A stretch of DNA of 64,000 bases from DASPWW01 sp963803425 (GTDB lineage Bacteria > Actinomycetota > Thermoleophilia > Solirubrobacterales > 70-9): positions 868,001 through 932,000 of the forward strand of contig CAWDMA010000001.1 of assembly GCA_963803425.1 (NCBI GenBank). Direction: 5' to 3'. Of the stretch, positions 28,090 through 35,557 are shown one piece after another. Both the position numbers and the translations under genes were made by a program. The notes beneath the pieces were generated by a model. The model had not been told where the DNA came from and searched no databases. It saw nothing but the letters and a program-made list of their open reading frames with translations. Position 1 is the first letter of the stretch. Each line of letters begins with the position of its first letter.

Positions 28090-28111
28090 GCGCTGACGAG
28101 AGAGGAGTCTC

Positions 28112-28210
28112 GTGAGCGACCTCAGCCTGACGCGAGACGGTCCTTCGGGGGTGAATATCCCGATAAGCGAACGCTCAGGAAAGCCGCGTTTTGCAGACTT
28201 TGGCTTGTGA
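28112..28210 (+). CDS. Possible 32-aa small protein or leader peptide
   Basis: GTG 28112 is preceded by GAGGAG with 4 nt spacing. The ribosome site lies in the loop of a 6-bp hairpin (ACGAGA 28096-28101 / TCTCGT 28108-28113) that would hide the start codon. The frame encodes 32 residues ending A-D-F-G-L and uses more A/T-ending codons than its neighbours. No homologue is recognised. It could equally be a structured non-coding leader. Confidence 0.25.
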   Translation: MSDLSLTRDGPSGVNIPISERSGKPRFADFGL

Positions 28211-28256
28211 AAGACCTGTTAACAGCGATATTCGCGGCCGGGCGCGACTGTAAGAT
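28205..28256 (+). promoter_or_regulatory. Candidate promoters and degenerate PHO-like repeats before the response regulator
   Basis: TTGTGA (28205-28210), a 16-nt spacer and GATATT (28227-28232) form one possible promoter; TAAGAT (28251-28256) is a second -10. GTGAAAG, GTTAACA and TATTCGC start at 28207, 28218 and 28229, exactly 11 bp apart, resembling the stronger PHO-box arrays at 35483 and 41338. Autoregulation is plausible but weakly supported. Confidence 0.3.
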
Positions 28257-28266
28257 CGGCCGCAGG

Positions 28267-28323
28267 ATGGCCACGCACGGGGTCAGCGCACCGGCGCGCG
28301 GCGCGAGGGGCAGCGGTCGGTGA
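28267..28323 (+). CDS. Possible 18-aa upstream ORF coupled to the response regulator
   Basis: ATG 28267 lies 10 nt after TAAGAT and opens an 18-codon frame whose TGA overlaps the GTG start of the regulator gene (GTGA). Such an arrangement would couple regulator translation to the upstream frame. The regulator start has no ribosome site of its own, which supports this idea. Confidence 0.25.
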   Translation: MATHGVSAPARGARGSGR

Positions 28324-29138
28324 GCGCACAGCAGGGAACGGTCCGGCTTGCCGTGATCGACACCGACAGCGGCTTCGTGCGCGTGCTCATGAACCGGCTC
28401 GACGCCGCGGGATGGGAGTGCCGGGTGCTCTCGGGCGGAGTCCCCACCGACGAGATCGTGGCGATGAAGCTGAACGCCCTGCTCGTGGACATCTCCGTGC
28501 TCGGCCCGGAGGGGTGGAGCTTCCTCGATCGCGTCTGCGGGGTGCTCCCCGACCTCGGGGTGGTCGTGTGCACCGCCGGATCCACCGTCGCGCAGCGGGT
28601 CCGCGGGCTGCGGCTCGGCGCCGACGATTGGATCAACAAGCCGTGTCATCCCGAGGAGGCGATGGCGCGGATCGAGGCGGTCGTCCGCCGCCGGCGCCGC
28701 GGTCGGGCGAACGCCGACGTCGGCCCGCTGGTCGCCGGCGAGCTCGAGATCCGCGCGGATCAGTACCAGGCCTTCGTCAGCGGGCAGAGCGTCGGGCTGA
28801 CGCGGCGCGAGTTCGAGCTGCTCCAGGTGCTCGCCCAGGCGGAGGGCAAGGTGATCGAGCGCGAGGAGATCTACCAGCGGGTATGGGGATACGCGATGGC
28901 GCACGGCGACCGGTCCGTTGACGTGTTCGTCCGCAAGCTCCGCCGCAAGCTCGAGAAGCTGTCGGCGGGGTGGGAGTACATCCACACGCACTTCGGGGTC
29001 GGCTACCGGTTCGAGCCCGAGGCGATCGGCGGCGATCGCGCCGGTGACGGCGAGCCGGAGCAGGTGGCCCCGGCGACCGAGGCCGACCTGACGGCCTCCG
29101 AGTCGGAGCCCGCGACGGTGAACGGCCCCGCTGAGTAA
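28320..29138 (+). CDS. OmpR/PhoB-family response regulator, probable phosphate regulator
   Basis: A 272-aa protein with an N-terminal receiver domain (about 8-125; phospho-acceptor Asp in L-L-V-D-I-S, Lys in I-N-K-P) and a C-terminal winged-helix DNA-binding domain (about 140-230; R-R-E-F-E-L-L-Q-V-L, R-S-V-D-V-F-V-R-K-L-R-R-K-L, G-V-G-Y-R-F). An acidic, Glu/Ala-rich tail of about 40 residues follows. No histidine kinase lies next to it. Its place directly upstream of pstSCAB-phoU suggests it is the PhoB/PhoP-type regulator of this region; 11-bp-periodic PHO boxes downstream agree with that. Confidence 0.85.
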   Translation: MSAQQGTVRLAVIDTDSGFVRVLMNRLDAAGWECRVLSGGVPTDEIVAMKLNALLVDISVLGPEGWSFLDRVCGVLPDLGVVVCTAGSTVAQRVRGLRLGADDWINKPCHPEEAMARIEAVVRRRRRGRANADVGPLVAGELEIRADQYQAFVSGQSVGLTRREFELLQVLAQAEGKVIEREEIYQRVWGYAMAHGDRSVDVFVRKLRRKLEKLSAGWEYIHTHFGVGYRFEPEAIGGDRAGDGEPEQVAPATEADLTASESEPATVNGPAE

Positions 29139-29204
29139 CGACTGTCTTCCGACTTTTTTAGCCCCGGTTCACGGCGGGGACACACCACGTTGAGCCGGGC
29201 GGTC

Positions 29205-29210
29205 TAGCCT
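29205..29210 (+). promoter_or_regulatory. Candidate -10 element TAGCCT (leaderless promoter)
   Basis: TAGCCT ends 8 nt before the GTG at 29219 with no ribosome site between. Confidence 0.4.
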
Positions 29211-29218
29211 CGGTCCAA

Positions 29219-29413
29219 GTGGACGACCGGGCCGTGAAGACAGCGCTTGGAAGGCTGGGTGGACGAGCCTCCGTGGTCGATGTGTGCCCGGTGTGCGGGC
29301 AGCCGGTGACGGCGGCGCACGAGCGGGTGAAGGCGTGGCCCGGCAAGCACGCGCACGCGCGGTGCGCGTCGTACGCGCGCCGGGCGCATCGCCGCCGCCG
29401 CTCCACCCTTTAA
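29219..29413 (+). CDS. Small putative zinc-ribbon protein (64 aa)
   Basis: GTG 29219 follows a TAGCCT -10. The product has C-P-V-C-G-Q-P-V (about 23-30), a His/Lys-rich middle and H-A-R-C (about 46-49), which could bind one zinc ion, and ends in an Arg-rich basic tail suited to nucleic-acid binding. No named family recognised. It lies between the phosphate regulator and pstS but has its own start signals. Confidence 0.45.
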   Translation: MDDRAVKTALGRLGGRASVVDVCPVCGQPVTAAHERVKAWPGKHAHARCASYARRAHRRRRSTL

Positions 29414-29430
29414 CAAGTTCTTCACCCCCT
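29409..29430 (+). promoter_or_regulatory. Possible two-unit PHO box upstream of pstS
   Basis: TTTAACAAGTT (29409-29419) and CTTCACCCCCT (29420-29430) are consecutive 11-bp units resembling the GTTCACC/GTTAACC repeats found at two other loci. The site is about 110 nt before the pstS GTG. Confidence 0.35.
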
Positions 29431-29538
29431 GGGGGGTCGGCGCCTGCGAGGGTGACCGCCAGCGTCGGGTGCCGCGCGTCCATTGTGCTGCTCGGGACCC
29501 CGCCTGTGCCTACCCATCCACGACGTGAAGGAGAAGCA

Positions 29539-30633
29539 GTGATCACATCAAGGCTTGCAGTGGTGGTCGGGGCCTCCGCGGTTCTGGCGATCGGCGTCGC
29601 CGCGTGCGGCGGCGACGATGACGGCGGCAGCAGCACCACCAGCGCCAACCTGTCGGGCAAGGTCGCGGGCGCTGGCTCAAGCGCCCAGGAGGCCGCGCAG
29701 GAGGCGTGGATCGCGAACTTCCAGAACGACAACCCCAACGTGACGATCTCGTACGACCCGGTCGGGTCGGGAGGAGGCCAGGAGCAGTTCATCGCCGGCG
29801 GCACCGGGTACGGCGGGTCGGACGCGCCGTTCGAGGGCGGCCAGATCAGTGACGCGATGAAGCGGTGCAAGCCGGGCGATCTGATCGAGATCCCCGTGTA
29901 CGTCTCGCCGATTGCGGTGATCTACAACCTGGAGGGCGTCGACAAGCTGCAGCTGACGCCGGACACGCTGGCGCAGATCTTCGCTCAGAAGATCACGACC
30001 TGGGACGACCCGGCGATCGCGAAGGAGAACCCGGACGCCGATCTGCCCAGCACGCGGATCACGCCGGTGAATCGCTCGGACGACTCCGGGACGACGTTCA
30101 ACTTCACCGACTACCTGTCGCAGGCGGCGCCGAAGTCGTGGCCGTACGACGCGTCTGAGACATGGCCGGTGAAGGGCGGAGAGGCCGGGAACGGCACCTC
30201 CGGGGTCGTCGAGGCGGTCAACGCAGGCGACGGCACGATCGGCTACGCCGACGCGAGCCAGGCAGGCAAGCTCGGCATCGCCAGCATCCAGGTCGGCGAC
30301 AAGTACATTCAGCCGACCGCCGAGGGGGCGGCCAACGACCTCGAGGCGTCGTCCGTCGACGACAAGCTCAGTCCGGGCCAGTACATGACCGCGTACAGCA
30401 TCGAGCGGACAAGCACGGACCCGTCCAACTACCCGCTCCTGCTCGCGTCCTACATCATGGCGTGCACGCAGTACGACTCGAACGACGAAGCCGCGATCGT
30501 GAAGGGCTTCCTGAACTACATCATCAGCCCTGACGGTCAGGACGCGGCGAAGAAGAACGCCGGGTCGGCGCCGATCACGGACGCCACGCGCGAGAAGAAC
30601 CAGCCCGCGGTGGACGCGATCCAGACGGGCTGA
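29539..30633 (+). CDS. pstS: Phosphate ABC transporter substrate-binding lipoprotein PstS
   Basis: A 364-aa lipoprotein that captures extracellular phosphate for the Pst system. GTG 29539 follows AAGGAG by 5 nt. The signal peptide ends in the lipobox V-A-A-C (about 17-20), then a Gly/Ser/Asp linker. Mature PstS motifs are G-A-G-S-S-A-Q, Y-G-G-S-D-A-P-F, R-S-D-D-S-G-T-T and G-N-G-T-S-G-V, which form the phosphate site. A strong hairpin after the stop separates it from pstCAB, consistent with higher PstS production. Confidence 0.93.
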   Translation: MITSRLAVVVGASAVLAIGVAACGGDDDGGSSTTSANLSGKVAGAGSSAQEAAQEAWIANFQNDNPNVTISYDPVGSGGGQEQFIAGGTGYGGSDAPFEGGQISDAMKRCKPGDLIEIPVYVSPIAVIYNLEGVDKLQLTPDTLAQIFAQKITTWDDPAIAKENPDADLPSTRITPVNRSDDSGTTFNFTDYLSQAAPKSWPYDASETWPVKGGEAGNGTSGVVEAVNAGDGTIGYADASQAGKLGIASIQVGDKYIQPTAEGAANDLEASSVDDKLSPGQYMTAYSIERTSTDPSNYPLLLASYIMACTQYDSNDEAAIVKGFLNYIISPDGQDAAKKNAGSAPITDATREKNQPAVDAIQTG

Positions 30634-30662
30634 ACGAGCGGTTCGACAGCGGCAGCGGCCAA

Positions 30663-30692
30663 GGGGACCCCGCGCGGGCGCGCGGGGTCCCC
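30663..30692 (+). terminator. Strong intrinsic hairpin between pstS and pstC
   Basis: A perfect 14-bp inverted repeat, GGGGACCCCGCGCG with CGCGCGGGGTCCCC, with a 2-nt centre (30663-30692), followed shortly by CTTTC. It probably terminates or attenuates most pstS transcripts. Confidence 0.7.
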
Positions 30693-30718
30693 GCGGCGCT
30701 TTCAGTTGGTCCCCAAAG

Positions 30719-30756
30719 CCACATGAAACTCACCACCCCACATGAAACTCACCACC
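30719..30756 (+). repeat. Tandem 19-bp direct repeat upstream of pstC
   Basis: CCACATGAAACTCACCACC occurs twice back to back (30719-30737 and 30738-30756) with no mismatch. It ends 17 nt before a -10-like TAGGGT (30774-30779) and 34 nt before the pstC start, the position of an activator site. A period of 19 bp differs from the 11-bp PHO arrays elsewhere. Confidence 0.75.
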
Positions 30757-30790
30757 GGCACCGACGCGACGGATAGGGTCTAGGGCGAGC

Positions 30791-32176
30791 GTGGAGGGAC
30801 GCACGGACACCACCTCTGTCGGGGGCCAGATCCTTGCCGGCGCCACCGGCGGCAAGCGCCGCCTCGGCGACCGGATCTTCTCCAACCTCGCGACCGCCGC
30901 CGGCGCCACGATCCTCGTCACCCTCGCCGGAGTCGCGATCTTCCTGATCATCGAGTCGATCCCTGCGGTGACCGCGAGCGCCTCCGAGCTCCCGGAGGGC
31001 AAGACCCTCGTCGACTACATCGCGCCGCTCGCCTTCGGAACCATTCTCGCCGCCACGATCGCGGTCGTGATCGCGGTACCGCTGGCGGTCGCCGTCGCCC
31101 TTTTCATCAGCCACGTCGCGCCGCGCCGGCTCGCCCTGGCACTCGGCTACCTGGTCGACCTGCTGGCTGCGATACCCAGCATCGTGTACGGGCTGTGGGG
31201 GATATTCGTCCTCGGCCCGGCGATGGTCCCGGTGATGGAGTGGCTGGCCGACAAGCTCAGCTTCATCCCGTTCTTCGCCGGCCCCGCGTCGACGACCGGG
31301 CGGGCGATGCTCGTCGCCGGGATCGTGCTCGCGGTGATGGTCATGCCGATCGTCTCCGCGGTTGCGCGCGAGGTGTTCTCGCAGACACCCAACAGGCTCC
31401 AGGAGGGAGCGCTCGCCCTCGGAGCGACGCGGTGGGAGATGATCCGGATGGCGGTGCTCCCGTTCGGACGCTCGGCGGTGATCAGCGGCTCGATGCTCGG
31501 TCTCGGCCGGGCGCTCGGCGAGACGATGGCGGTGACGATCATCCTGTCGGTGTCCGGCGTCGTCACCTTCAACCTGATCAGCCAGTCCAACCCGACGCCG
31601 ATCGCCGCCAACATCGCACTCCAGTTCCCGGAGTCGTCCGGAGTGCTGATCAACGCCCTGATCGCCTCCGGCCTGGTCCTGTTCGCGATCACGCTGGTCA
31701 TCAACATGGCAGCCCGCTGGGTGATCAGTCGCTCGGAGGCGGTGGAGAGCGATGGACCCGAAGGACCGCCGGCCGGCAGTTCCGGGCCCCCAGCCCGGCG
31801 TCGACATCGACCAGTTCGTCGCCGCCGATGTGCCGGCGGCGCTGACCGGAGGCGGGCTGCATCCTTTGGCGTCGTGGCTGATCGGGCTCGGCTCGGCGGC
31901 ATTCGCGGCGGCGGTGCTGCTCGCAACCGGGAGCTTCAAGGTGGCGCTGTTCCTGGTCGCGACGGTGGTCGTCAGCTGCGTCGTCATCTACGTGTGGTCG
32001 CGCGCGGTCGAGGGCCGCCGGCAGGCATTCGACAGGTTGATGACGGTGGTGATCGTGTCGGCCTTCGGGTTGGCGCTGATTCCGCTCCTGTCCCTGCTGT
32101 ACACGGTGATCGACCGCGGCCTCCCGCGGTTCGACTTCGCCTTCTTCACCGAGACCGGGCGCGGCGTGATCGGTGA
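30791..32176 (+). CDS. pstC: Phosphate ABC transporter permease PstC, with abnormal C-terminal read-through
   Basis: The first ~320 residues form a normal PstC permease: about six membrane helices, a binding-protein-dependent transport signature E-G-A-L-A-L-G-A-T-R-W-E-M-I, and A-L-G-E-T-M-A-V-T near residue 245. PstC should end around 31750, where pstA starts, but this frame stays open to 32176. The extra ~140 residues overlap pstA out of phase and are Arg/Gly/Ala-rich, as expected for an unselected frame. A lost stop codon or an indel near 31750 is the likely explanation. The GTG start follows TAGGGT by 11 nt. Confidence 0.88.
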   Translation: MEGRTDTTSVGGQILAGATGGKRRLGDRIFSNLATAAGATILVTLAGVAIFLIIESIPAVTASASELPEGKTLVDYIAPLAFGTILAATIAVVIAVPLAVAVALFISHVAPRRLALALGYLVDLLAAIPSIVYGLWGIFVLGPAMVPVMEWLADKLSFIPFFAGPASTTGRAMLVAGIVLAVMVMPIVSAVAREVFSQTPNRLQEGALALGATRWEMIRMAVLPFGRSAVISGSMLGLGRALGETMAVTIILSVSGVVTFNLISQSNPTPIAANIALQFPESSGVLINALIASGLVLFAITLVINMAARWVISRSEAVESDGPEGPPAGSSGPPARRRHRPVRRRRCAGGADRRRAASFGVVADRARLGGIRGGGAARNRELQGGAVPGRDGGRQLRRHLRVVARGRGPPAGIRQVDDGGDRVGLRVGADSAPVPAVHGDRPRPPAVRLRLLHRDRARRDR

Positions 32177-32864
32177 GGGCGGAGGAGCCGCGCACGCGAT
32201 TGTTGGGACCCTGGTCATCACCGGATGGGCGACGCTGATCTCGGTTCCGGTCGGCGTGATGGCGGCCGTGTACCTGACCGAGTACGGCTCAGGGCCGCTG
32301 CGGCGGGCGATCACGTTCTTCGTGGACGTGATGACCGGGATCCCGTCGATCGTCGCCGGCCTGTTCGCGTACGCGGTGTTCGCGCTGATCTTCGGGCCGG
32401 GAATCCGGCTGGGGATCATGGGTTCCGTGGCGCTCTCGGTGCTGATGATCCCGATCGTGATCCGATCCGCAGAGGAGATCCTGAAGATCGTCCCGAACCA
32501 CCTCCGGGAGGCCTCGTACGCGCTCGGCACCCCGAAGTGGAAGACGATCACCAAGGTCGTGCTCCCGACGGCGCTGGCGGGCCTCGTCACGGGCGTGATG
32601 CTCTCGATCGCGCGCGTGATCGGCGAGACGGCGCCCCTGCTCGTCACCACCGGGGTGGTCGACTCGCTGAACGAGGACCCGTTCAGCGGGCGGATGCAGA
32701 GCCTCGCCGTGTACGCGTACTACGAGTACAAGACCCCGGGCGTGATGAAGGAGGCCTCGTACGACCGCGCCTGGGCGGCCGCGCTGACCCTGATCGCTAT
32801 CGTCATGATCCTCAGCCTGATCGCCCGCTTCATCTACCGCCGGTACGGGACCGAGATCCGCTAG
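31752..32864 (+). CDS. pstA: Phosphate ABC transporter permease PstA
   Basis: A 370-aa inner-membrane subunit that forms the phosphate channel with PstC. After a Pro-rich soluble N-terminus (about 1-40) there are six to seven membrane helices, with the permease loop E-A-S-Y-A-L-G-T-P-K-W-K-T-I (about 252-265) and A-R-V-I-G-E-T-A-P-L. Two extra N-terminal helices (about 42-85) precede the conserved core. ATG 31752 lies inside the over-long pstC frame. pstB follows. Confidence 0.92.
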   Translation: MDPKDRRPAVPGPQPGVDIDQFVAADVPAALTGGGLHPLASWLIGLGSAAFAAAVLLATGSFKVALFLVATVVVSCVVIYVWSRAVEGRRQAFDRLMTVVIVSAFGLALIPLLSLLYTVIDRGLPRFDFAFFTETGRGVIGEGGGAAHAIVGTLVITGWATLISVPVGVMAAVYLTEYGSGPLRRAITFFVDVMTGIPSIVAGLFAYAVFALIFGPGIRLGIMGSVALSVLMIPIVIRSAEEILKIVPNHLREASYALGTPKWKTITKVVLPTALAGLVTGVMLSIARVIGETAPLLVTTGVVDSLNEDPFSGRMQSLAVYAYYEYKTPGVMKEASYDRAWAAALTLIAIVMILSLIARFIYRRYGTEIR

Positions 32865-32889
32865 TCAATTGAACGGGGAGAGCAGCGAA

Positions 32890-33780
32890 ATGCCTGAGAC
32901 AGCAGCCGATCGCCACACCGCCGGCCAGGCTCCAAGCCCGGTTCAGACCCCGGCTCCCGAGCCGGAGCGGGATCAGCTGGGCCAAGCCGAGGTGAAGCGG
33001 CAGGCGACCCGCGTCGAGGTCAAGGACGTCGACCTCCACTACGGGGACTTCCACGCCGTCGAGAGCGTCAACATGGCGATCGAGCCGAACAAGGTGACTG
33101 CGCTGATCGGCTCCTCGGGGTGCGGGAAGACGACCGTGCTGCGGTCGCTGAACAGGATGCACGAGCTGACGCCCGGGGCACGGGTCGAGGGCGAGGTGGT
33201 GCTCGGCGGACAGAACATCTACGCGTCCAACGTCGACCCGGTGGAGGTGCGGCGGATGGTCGGGATGGTGTTTCAGTCGCCGAACCCGTTCCCGACGATG
33301 TCGATCTACGAGAACGTGGCGGCCGGGCTCACCCTGAACCGCCGCGGCGTGAAGAAGTCCGAGAAGGACGAGGTCGTGGAGCGCTCCCTGCGCGGAGCCC
33401 ATCTGTGGGACGAGGTCAAGGACCGGCTCGACAAGCAGGGATCCGGGCTCTCCGGAGGCCAGCAGCAGCGCCTCTGCATCGCCCGGGCGACCGCGGTGGA
33501 GCCCGCGGTGCTGCTGATGGACGAGCCGTGCTCCTCCCTCGACCCGGTCGCCACGCTCGCGATCGAGGACCTGATCGCGGACCTGAAGAGCGCCTACACG
33601 ATCGTGATCGTCACCCACAACATGCAGCAGGCGGCCCGTGCCAGCGACTCGACCGCGTTCTTCAACCTCGAGGAGAGCGGCAAGCCGGGGAAGCTGGTCG
33701 AGATGGGCCCCACCGAGAAGATCTTCACGACGCCGGAGAAGAAGGAGACCGAGGACTATGTCAGCGGCCGGTTCGGCTGA
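32890..33780 (+). CDS. pstB: Phosphate ABC transporter ATP-binding protein PstB
   Basis: A 296-aa ATPase that powers phosphate uptake. ATG 32890 is preceded by GGGGAGAG; an in-frame TTG at 32869 is less suitable. A ~45-residue Pro/Glu-rich leader precedes the ABC domain: Walker A G-S-S-G-C-G-K-T, the PstB-specific R-S-L-N-R-M, Q-loop F-Q-S-P-N-P-F-P, signature L-S-G-G-Q-Q-Q-R, Walker B L-L-M-D-E-P-C-S-S-L-D and H-loop V-T-H-N-M-Q-Q. Many PstB proteins have no such leader. Confidence 0.93.
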   Translation: MPETAADRHTAGQAPSPVQTPAPEPERDQLGQAEVKRQATRVEVKDVDLHYGDFHAVESVNMAIEPNKVTALIGSSGCGKTTVLRSLNRMHELTPGARVEGEVVLGGQNIYASNVDPVEVRRMVGMVFQSPNPFPTMSIYENVAAGLTLNRRGVKKSEKDEVVERSLRGAHLWDEVKDRLDKQGSGLSGGQQQRLCIARATAVEPAVLLMDEPCSSLDPVATLAIEDLIADLKSAYTIVIVTHNMQQAARASDSTAFFNLEESGKPGKLVEMGPTEKIFTTPEKKETEDYVSGRFG

Positions 33781-33808
33781 GCCGGCCCTGGCCGCCCCGC
33801 GCTGAGCG

Positions 33809-34516
33809 ATGTCCGAGCGCGTCCGGGTCAGCTACCAGGAGGAGCTCGAGGCACTCGAGCACAGCGCTCTGGGCGGGCTCGACCTCGTCGTGGAGACGCT
33901 GGACCGGACGATCGAGGCGGTTGAGCACCAGGACGTCGAGCTCGCTGAGCTCGTGATCGCGGACGACGACCGGATCGACGGCCGCTACCTCGAGGTTCAT
34001 CAGTCGATCCTGACGCTGCTCGCCACGCAGGCGCCCGTGGCGACCGACCTGCGCCTGATCTCGGCCCTCCTGCACGTGATGAAGTGCATGGAGCGGATGG
34101 GCGACCAGTGCGTGAACATCGGGAAGCTGATCCCGATCGCCGGCCACGAGCCCCCCGCCGACGAGGGAATGCTGCGGGACATCGTCACGATGGGAAAGCA
34201 CGCCCGCACGCTGATCACCCAGTGCAAGCGCGCCTTCGCCGCCCGCGACGTCGAGATGGCGCGCGATCTGGTCCGCCAGGACGACGTGATCGACAACCTC
34301 AACCGCGAGGTGTTCCGGCTGGCGCTCGAGGTCGGCGACGACGCCGACGCCCGCGAGTGGGCGATGACGATGATGCTGGTCGCCCGAGCGCTGGAGCGAA
34401 TCGGCGACAACGCGGTCGACATCGGGGAGCAGGTCGCCTTCGTCGTCACGGGCCTGTTCCGCGAGTTCGAGGACGCGTCGCATCCCGAAGATCCCGCGCC
34501 GCGGCCCTCGACCTAG
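33809..34516 (+). CDS. phoU: Phosphate signalling protein PhoU
   Basis: A 235-aa PhoU: two three-helix bundles with the repeated metal-binding motif E-x-x-x-D, seen as E-R-M-G-D-Q-C-V-N-I-G (about 96-106) and E-R-I-G-D-N-A-V-D-I-G (about 196-206). PhoU links PstB activity to the Pho two-component system, silencing it when phosphate is ample. It closes the pstSCAB-phoU operon, 28 nt after pstB. Together with the upstream response regulator this is a near-complete Pho module lacking only the kinase. Confidence 0.92.
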   Translation: MSERVRVSYQEELEALEHSALGGLDLVVETLDRTIEAVEHQDVELAELVIADDDRIDGRYLEVHQSILTLLATQAPVATDLRLISALLHVMKCMERMGDQCVNIGKLIPIAGHEPPADEGMLRDIVTMGKHARTLITQCKRAFAARDVEMARDLVRQDDVIDNLNREVFRLALEVGDDADAREWAMTMMLVARALERIGDNAVDIGEQVAFVVTGLFREFEDASHPEDPAPRPST

Positions 34517-34531
34517 CGGGCGGCGAGCGAC

Positions 34532-35425
34532 TCAGCCTGCGGCGAGCGGCTCGGGCGCCGGTGCCGCCAGCAGCGCGCGCGTGGTCGCCGCCAGCTCGTC
34601 CGGCTGGGGGCGGTTCGGCGGGTGCACCTCGAGCACCAGCGGGGCGTCGTGGGAGGCGAGCACCGGTGCGATCCGATCCCACGGCACGGTCCCCCGGCCG
34701 GGAGCGAGATGAAGGTCGAGGCGGACCGGGTCGAGCCCTGCGGGCGCCTCGGTGGGATCCCAGCGGGCGCCGAGGTTGTCGTGCAGGTGGAAGAGGACGA
34801 TGGAGTCGAGCACCGGGCTGACAAGGTGCTCGATCGACGCGTGCTCGAGCTCGGCGATCACGTTGGCGTGGCCGACGTCGAGGCAGATCCCGACCCGGGG
34901 GGAGTCGATCCGGTGGACCAGGGCCCGCAGCGTCAGCGGCGTGTCGGAGAGGCGCTCCGGCCCCGGGTAGGTGGGAGCGAGGTTCTCGACCGCGACCGTC
35001 ACACCGAGCCGCTCGGCGCGCGCGGCGTGCCGGGCGAGGGAGCGGGTCTCGGCGAGCAGACGATCCTCGCTCGAAGCGTGGTCCGGAAGCGCGTGGGCGT
35101 GGTAGACGACGTGGCCGGCGCCGATCTCGGCCGCGTATGCCAGCAGGCCCTGGAAGGCGGCATCCGCCTCGGGCGCCCCTGCGAGCAGCTCGGCCGGTGC
35201 GTGCACCACCGGGCGCAGGCCGGTCGGTTCGAGGGCCGCCCGGACCCCTCCGGCGTGGCGGCCGAGCAGGCGCGGGTCGGCGAGCACCGAGGGCGGTGGT
35301 GAGGGGATCTGCACCAGCCGGAACCCCGCCGCCTCGTAGGACTTCAGCAGCGGACTCGCCGGCCACCACTCGTTCGGAACAGCGAGCCCGAGCCGGCTGT
35401 GGAGGCCGTCGTTCATCCGCCACAT
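34532..35425 (-). CDS. Sugar phosphate isomerase/epimerase-like TIM-barrel protein
   Basis: A 297-aa protein from ATG 35425 (ATG 35416 also possible); the open frame above it overlaps the PHO region and is unlikely to be coding. The fold is the AP-endonuclease-2/xylose isomerase-like TIM barrel: metal-binding residues fit H-A-H (about 118), V-A-V-E-N-L (Glu about 152), D-V-G-H-A-N (about 187-192) and L-H-D-N (about 217), with L-E-V-H near the C-terminus. Substrate unknown. It converges on phoU and is divergent from the PHP gene, so the PHO array lies in its upstream region too. Confidence 0.75.
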   Translation of the reverse strand: MWRMNDGLHSRLGLAVPNEWWPASPLLKSYEAAGFRLVQIPSPPPSVLADPRLLGRHAGGVRAALEPTGLRPVVHAPAELLAGAPEADAAFQGLLAYAAEIGAGHVVYHAHALPDHASSEDRLLAETRSLARHAARAERLGVTVAVENLAPTYPGPERLSDTPLTLRALVHRIDSPRVGICLDVGHANVIAELEHASIEHLVSPVLDSIVLFHLHDNLGARWDPTEAPAGLDPVRLDLHLAPGRGTVPWDRIAPVLASHDAPLVLEVHPPNRPQPDELAATTRALLAAPAPEPLAAG

Positions 35426-35482
35426 GTATCGCACGCGCCCGCCCGATCCGGGTGAACCCCCTGTAACCCACGGTAAAATCGT

Positions 35483-35526
35483 GTTCACAGCCCTTTCACC
35501 GGTGTTTCGCCAATCGTTAACCGTGA
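35483..35526 (+). promoter_or_regulatory. PHO-box-like array: four 11-bp direct repeats
   Basis: Consecutive 11-bp units begin GTTCACA (35483), TTTCACC (35494), TTTCGCC (35505) and GTTAACC (35516). The spacing and GTTCACC consensus match the direct-repeat PHO boxes known from actinobacterial PhoP. The last unit ends 31 nt before the PHP gene ATG. A nearly identical array sits at 41338. Confidence 0.7.
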
Positions 35527-35557
35527 TCGGGCCCCCGGTGCCCACACTCGGTGTGCG

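Noticed and set aside
28051..28210. A known riboswitch (GEMM, TPP, cobalamin) upstream of the response regulator
   Set aside because: Stable hairpins exist, but no consensus of these families matches.
31760..32176. The ~140-residue PstC tail as an extra domain
   Set aside because: Arg/Gly/Ala-rich composition matches an unselected frame overlapping pstA; no motif seen.
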